Assembly: GCA_943331195.2 (NCBI GenBank)
Contig: CALQKQ020000085.1
Coordinates: 1 to 10,657 of the forward strand
DNA: 10,657 nucleotides
Origin: Akkermansia muciniphila
Lineage (GTDB): Bacteria > Verrucomicrobiota > Verrucomicrobiia > Verrucomicrobiales > V1-33
Direction: 5' to 3'
Shown here: positions 7,676 to 10,657 of the stretch, piece after piece
Numbering within the stretch: position 1 is the stretch's first letter
Layout of the letters: each line of letters begins with the position of its first letter
Program-made: the position numbers and the translations under genes
Notes under the pieces: generated by a model
Told to the model about the DNA's origin: nothing
Database searches by the model: none
Seen by the model: only the letters and a program-made list of their open reading frames with translations

Positions 7676-10039
7676 TTACGGCTGCCAGCGGGGCTCCCGG
7701 CCCAACAAATGCCGCACAAAAAAGTCCATCCGCCGCCGCGCCCCATACGCCCCCTCGCCCGCCCCGTGATTGCTCCCCGGCACCACCAAAAGCTCAAAAT
7801 CCTTATCCGCCTTCACCAAGGCATCCACCACCTGCATGGTGCTCGCAGGGTCCACATTGCTATCCATTTCCCCCACACTCAAAAGCAAATGCCCCTGCAT
7901 CCGCTTGGCATGAACCACGTTAGAACTCCGCTCATACGACTCATCCACCGGCCACCCCATCCACTGCTCATTCCACCAAATCTTATCCATCCGATTGTCG
8001 TGGCACCCGCAATCCGCCGCCGCCGCTCTATAAAAATCGCCGTGGTCTATCAAAGCCCGCATCGCATTCTGCCCGCCCGCCGATCCCCCATAAATCCCCA
8101 CCCGCTTCACATCCATCCACGGCCGCGTCCCCGCCGCCGCCTTGATCCAAGCAATCCGATCGAGAAAACCCGCGTCCGCCAAATGCTTCCAGCACACCTC
8201 GTGGAATTTCTTCCCCCGGTTATTCGTCCCCATCCCATCCGCTTGCACCACAATAAACCCTAATTCCGCCAAGCCGTGTTGGCGCGGATTCAGCCCAAAT
8301 TCCTTCGCCGCAAACGAATCCTGCGGCCCCGCATACACCTCCTCTAAAATCGGATAGGACTTGCTCGCGTCAAAGTTCGACGGCCTAATCATCGTCCCAT
8401 AAATCGGCGTCGCCCCATCCCGCCCCATCGCCATAAACCGCTCCGGCACTTGCCACCCCGTCGCCAACAGCGCCGACCAATCCGCCCGCTCTAACTCACA
8501 CACCAATCCCCCATCCCCCGCCCGCCGCAACTCCACCACCGGCGCCTGGTCCGCCCGCGACCACGTGTCCACCAGCCACCGCCGATCCGGCGAAAACACC
8601 ACCCGGTGATTCCCCTCCCCCTCCGTCAAGCGCACCATCCCACTCCCATCAAAATTCACCCGACACAAATGCACATGATAGGGATCCTCCCCCTCCCGCT
8701 GCCCACTCGCATAAAACCAAATCTGCCGCGCCGCCTCATCCACCGACTCCACCCGCCGCACCACCCAAGCCCCCCGCGTGATCTGCGTTTTCACCGCCCC
8801 AGATTTGAAATCATATAAATACAAATGGCACCACCCATCCCGCTCCGACATCCACAGCACTTCCCCCGTCTCATCGAGAAACCGATGCCACGTCTTCTCA
8901 TTGTAATCAATAAACGTCGCCGACGTCTCCTCCACCACCGCCCGCACCGCCCCGCTCGCCCGCGCCACCCCTAACAGCCGGAAAACCTGGTGCCCTCTCT
9001 GGTTGTAGACCAGCGTGAAACTCTGGCTGTCTCCCTGCCAGCGATAATCCATATGCCCGTCATGCGTGAAAAACTCCGGCATCAATTCCATCCCCAGCGC
9101 CACCGCCCGCCGCGTCCCCAACTCAATCAACACCGGCTGCGGCCTCGGCAAACGGTCCCCCGGCTTCAAATAGTCGTGGCTAAATACCTTCGGCTGCACC
9201 TGCCCCTTCGGCGACGACTCCACCATCGAGACCACGTGCTCCTGCCCCCGCGTCACCCGCGTCGCTACCAGCGCCCCAGAATCCGGCGACCACGCCACCT
9301 CCCCCCGGTACGCCACCTCCGCCGTCCCATCCACCGTCAACGCCACCGCCTCCGCCACCCCCTCGCTCACCACATAAAGATTGTGCTCCCGCAACTCCAC
9401 GCGATGCCGCCCGTCCGGCGACACCGGCCCCTGCGGCCCACGCCGCTCCCCCCGCTCATCTCCCCCGCCCCCCTCTTGCCCCGGCCCATCCACCTCCACC
9501 CGCAGCCCACCCTCTTTCGCTAGCAGTGCCGCCAATACATTCCCTGACAAATCCTTCACCACCCACTGGTGCCCCGCAAAGGTGTGCTGCGTCGCCTCCG
9601 CCCCAGGCCCCAACCGCCCATACGGGCGCGTTTCCCCCTCCGGACTGATCCAACACATCTCCACTTCCGCCGCCATCCGATTCACGAAACTCAACTCGCT
9701 CGCCGCCCCCGTCCGCCGCGTCGGCCGAAACCGCAGCCGCATCCCACTCGTCTTCAGCGCCCCCGCCTGCGGCAAGGCCGCTTCATCCGGCACCACCCGC
9801 CGCTCCCCCGTCGCCGCATCCACCGCCACTAACTCGTGACTCCCCGGCCCCGTCTCCACCCGATACCAAAAATGCTGCCCATCCGGCAACCAGTTAGGCT
9901 GCACCTCCGCCCGAAAGACCTTGTTCTCCGCCAAACCGCGCAATTCCTGCGCCCGCGCATAATCCACCGCCGATCCCTGCCCCCACCCACAAGTTAGCAG
10001 CCCACCCGTCATCGCCAGAAATAGAAAAGAAGTTCGCAT
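7676..10039 (-). CDS. Secreted S9 (DPP-IV-like) serine peptidase with an inserted VHL-beta-like domain
   Basis: S9 peptidases hydrolyse peptides at or near proline; the beta-propeller restricts entry to short peptides. The 787-residue product has a signal peptide (about 1-22), a first propeller-like stretch (27-95), a VHL-like segment (114-180, separate entry), a Gly/Glu/Arg-rich linker (about 185-205), the rest of a DPP-IV N-terminal propeller (about 206-520; FSHDYLKPGDRLPRP, and WMSERDGWCHLYLYD at 396-410) and an alpha/beta-hydrolase domain (about 540-785). The catalytic triad is Ser653 (YGGSAGG), Asp726 (EMDSNVDP) and His758 (GSNHGAGE); the 32-residue Asp-His spacing equals that of human DPP-IV. 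The nucleophile motif is GGSAGG rather than the DPP-IV GWSYGG. I find no double-Glu motif before WSPDS (250-254), so true dipeptidyl-peptidase activity is uncertain. A Cys at 17 does not make a good lipobox. It lies 12 bases after the epimerase and is probably co-transcribed. Confidence 0.93.
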   Translation of the reverse strand: MRTSFLFLAMTGGLLTCGWGQGSAVDYARAQELRGLAENKVFRAEVQPNWLPDGQHFWYRVETGPGSHELVAVDAATGERRVVPDEAALPQAGALKTSGMRLRFRPTRRTGAASELSFVNRMAAEVEMCWISPEGETRPYGRLGPGAEATQHTFAGHQWVVKDLSGNVLAALLAKEGGLRVEVDGPGQEGGGGDERGERRGPQGPVSPDGRHRVELREHNLYVVSEGVAEAVALTVDGTAEVAYRGEVAWSPDSGALVATRVTRGQEHVVSMVESSPKGQVQPKVFSHDYLKPGDRLPRPQPVLIELGTRRAVALGMELMPEFFTHDGHMDYRWQGDSQSFTLVYNQRGHQVFRLLGVARASGAVRAVVEETSATFIDYNEKTWHRFLDETGEVLWMSERDGWCHLYLYDFKSGAVKTQITRGAWVVRRVESVDEAARQIWFYASGQREGEDPYHVHLCRVNFDGSGMVRLTEGEGNHRVVFSPDRRWLVDTWSRADQAPVVELRRAGDGGLVCELERADWSALLATGWQVPERFMAMGRDGATPIYGTMIRPSNFDASKSYPILEEVYAGPQDSFAAKEFGLNPRQHGLAELGFIVVQADGMGTNNRGKKFHEVCWKHLADAGFLDRIAWIKAAAGTRPWMDVKRVGIYGGSAGGQNAMRALIDHGDFYRAAAADCGCHDNRMDKIWWNEQWMGWPVDESYERSSNVVHAKRMQGHLLLSVGEMDSNVDPASTMQVVDALVKADKDFELLVVPGSNHGAGEGAYGARRRMDFFVRHLLGREPRWQP
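9500..9700 (-). other. VHL-beta-like (hydroxyproline-reader-like) domain within the S9 peptidase
   Basis: This region encodes residues 114-180 of the peptidase. Set against human VHL from memory, residues 118-163 align without gaps to VHL 76-121, with 17 identities in 46 by my count: F118, the NR pair 120-121, V126, W130, GE 135-136, PY 139-140, L143, PG 145-146, H152, G156, H157, W159 and D163. The VHL residues that hold the hydroxyproline of HIF-1alpha are W88, Y98, S111, H115 and W117; here they are W130, Y140, T153, H157 and W159. The Ser-to-Thr change keeps the hydroxyl. The segment interrupts the early propeller and is followed by a Gly-rich linker, as expected for an inserted module. 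The VHL alpha domain (elongin binding) is absent. Family assignment is strong by pattern; hydroxyproline binding is inference. Confidence 0.8.
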
Positions 10040-10051
10040 AAGTCGTCAATT

Positions 10052-10657
10052 TTAGCTGATGCCATTCACAAAAGGATCCGTCTCATCAAAACACAGCGCC
10101 CCCTCCCCCGTCACCCACGCCCGCCCCGCAATCGTCGGCACAATCTCCCCCTCCTCTAGCTCATACCACCCCTCAAAAACCGAACCAATCACGCTCTCCT
10201 GCCGCCACACCTCCCCCGGCGCCAACTTGCCGTCCGCCGCCAAACAAGCCAACTTCGCACTCGTTCCCGTCCCGCACGGCGAACGATCATACGCCTTCCC
10301 CGGACACAACACAAAATTGCGGCTGTGATTCGCCGGATCCCCCGGCGGCCCAAAAAACTCCACGTGGTCCACCTCCTCATAGCCCGCCGCATTCACCGCC
10401 TGCCGCACCTCCCACGCCTCCGCCGCCAGCCCCTCAATCCTCCCCACCCCCAAATCCGCCTTCGCCTCCTTCACCAAAAAAAACCAATTCCCTCCCCAGG
10501 CCACATCCCCCGTCACCACCCCCCGCCCAGGAATTGTTAGCGACACCCCCGCCGCCGTGCGCCGCGAGGCCACATTGCGCACCGAAACCCTCCCGTCCCC
10601 ATGCCGCTCCGCCGTCACCGTCCCCACCGAAGACTCAATCCGATGACTCCCCACCCC
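10052..10657 (-). CDS. 4-hydroxyproline 2-epimerase / proline racemase family (5' end outside window)
   Basis: This PF05544-family enzyme inverts C2 of trans-4-hydroxy-L-proline to give cis-4-hydroxy-D-proline, the first step of hydroxyproline catabolism, using two Cys residues as acid and base. About 201 C-terminal residues are visible of the usual ~310-340. The second catalytic Cys is present in DRSPCGTGTSAK (Cys codon at 10274-10276); a Thr here would have pointed to trans-3-hydroxyproline dehydratase. The first Cys motif (MCGHG type) should lie beyond the right edge. The segment GDVAWGGNWFFLV favours hydroxyproline epimerases over proline racemases, and FFGPP then CPGKAYDRSPCG is typical. 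The apparent GTG start at 10654 is not real, since the frame stays open to the edge and conserved sequence is missing. An 8-base T run in the message encodes part of the WFFL motif. It lies 12 bases upstream of the peptidase gene. Confidence 0.92.
   Translation of the reverse strand, partial: GVGSHRIESSVGTVTAERHGDGRVSVRNVASRRTAAGVSLTIPGRGVVTGDVAWGGNWFFLVKEAKADLGVGRIEGLAAEAWEVRQAVNAAGYEEVDHVEFFGPPGDPANHSRNFVLCPGKAYDRSPCGTGTSAKLACLAADGKLAPGEVWRQESVIGSVFEGWYELEEGEIVPTIAGRAWVTGEGALCFDETDPFVNGIS

Noticed and set aside
9985..9991. Cys17 of the peptidase as a lipoprotein anchor
   Set aside because: The preceding residues LLT put Thr at -1, which does not fit the usual lipobox. Ordinary signal-peptidase cleavage is more likely.
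10052..10657. Trans-3-hydroxy-L-proline dehydratase instead of epimerase
   Set aside because: The dehydratases carry Thr at the second catalytic position. Here it is Cys in SPCGTGTSA, and the WGGNWFF segment fits epimerases.

Overview
The window is GC-rich bacterial DNA with no RNA genes, insertion sequences, CRISPR array or phage genes. It encodes an LptF/LptG-type permease and a periplasmic amidase, so the host has a Gram-negative envelope. The mix of genes (a NosY-like ABC-2 exporter followed by a membrane-anchored helical-repeat protein, a secreted S9 peptidase carrying an extra domain, and a hydroxyproline epimerase) and the near absence of Shine-Dalgarno sequences suggest the Verrucomicrobiota/Planctomycetota group. 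Verrucomicrobiota is my best guess. This is inference from gene style, not a taxonomic marker.

Layout. Positions 1-2720 (+ strand) hold a compact operon: an ABC-2 ATPase (5' end outside the window), its permease, and an unrecognised protein with one membrane anchor, a TPR-like helical region and a C-terminal coiled coil. It converges on a long minus-strand run that fills 2747-10657. Between the two lies a 9-bp tandem repeat that carries three in-frame TAG stops. Read in the direction of transcription, the minus-strand run starts with a hydroxyproline module: 4-hydroxyproline epimerase (5' end outside the window), a secreted S9/DPP-IV-like peptidase, and a DadA-type FAD dehydrogenase. After the only real intergenic gap (6268-6367) comes an envelope and housekeeping module: N-acetylmuramoyl-L-alanine amidase, LptF/LptG-family permease, TlyA rRNA methyltransferase and NAD kinase.

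How the genes may work together. The epimerase would turn trans-4-hydroxy-L-proline into cis-4-hydroxy-D-proline. The dehydrogenase would oxidise that to pyrroline-4-hydroxy-2-carboxylate. The peptidase between them would supply imino-acid-containing peptides from outside the cytoplasm. The later enzymes (the deaminase and the 2-oxoglutarate semialdehyde dehydrogenase) are not in the window and may lie beyond its right edge.

Most notable observation. The peptidase contains, near residues 114-180, a segment that aligns without gaps over about 46 residues with the beta domain of the eukaryotic von Hippel-Lindau protein (VHL), as I recall that sequence. VHL is the hydroxyproline reader of the hypoxia pathway. 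Four of the five main hydroxyproline-pocket residues are identical and the fifth is a Ser-to-Thr change. A VHL-like hydroxyproline pocket on a secreted peptidase encoded between two hydroxyproline-catabolic enzymes suggests a bacterial system that recognises and degrades hydroxyprolyl (collagen-like or plant-glycoprotein-like) peptides.

A second genome-scale signal is strand composition. The + strand is C-rich and G-poor whichever way the genes point, so plus-strand genes end codons in C and minus-strand genes end them in G.
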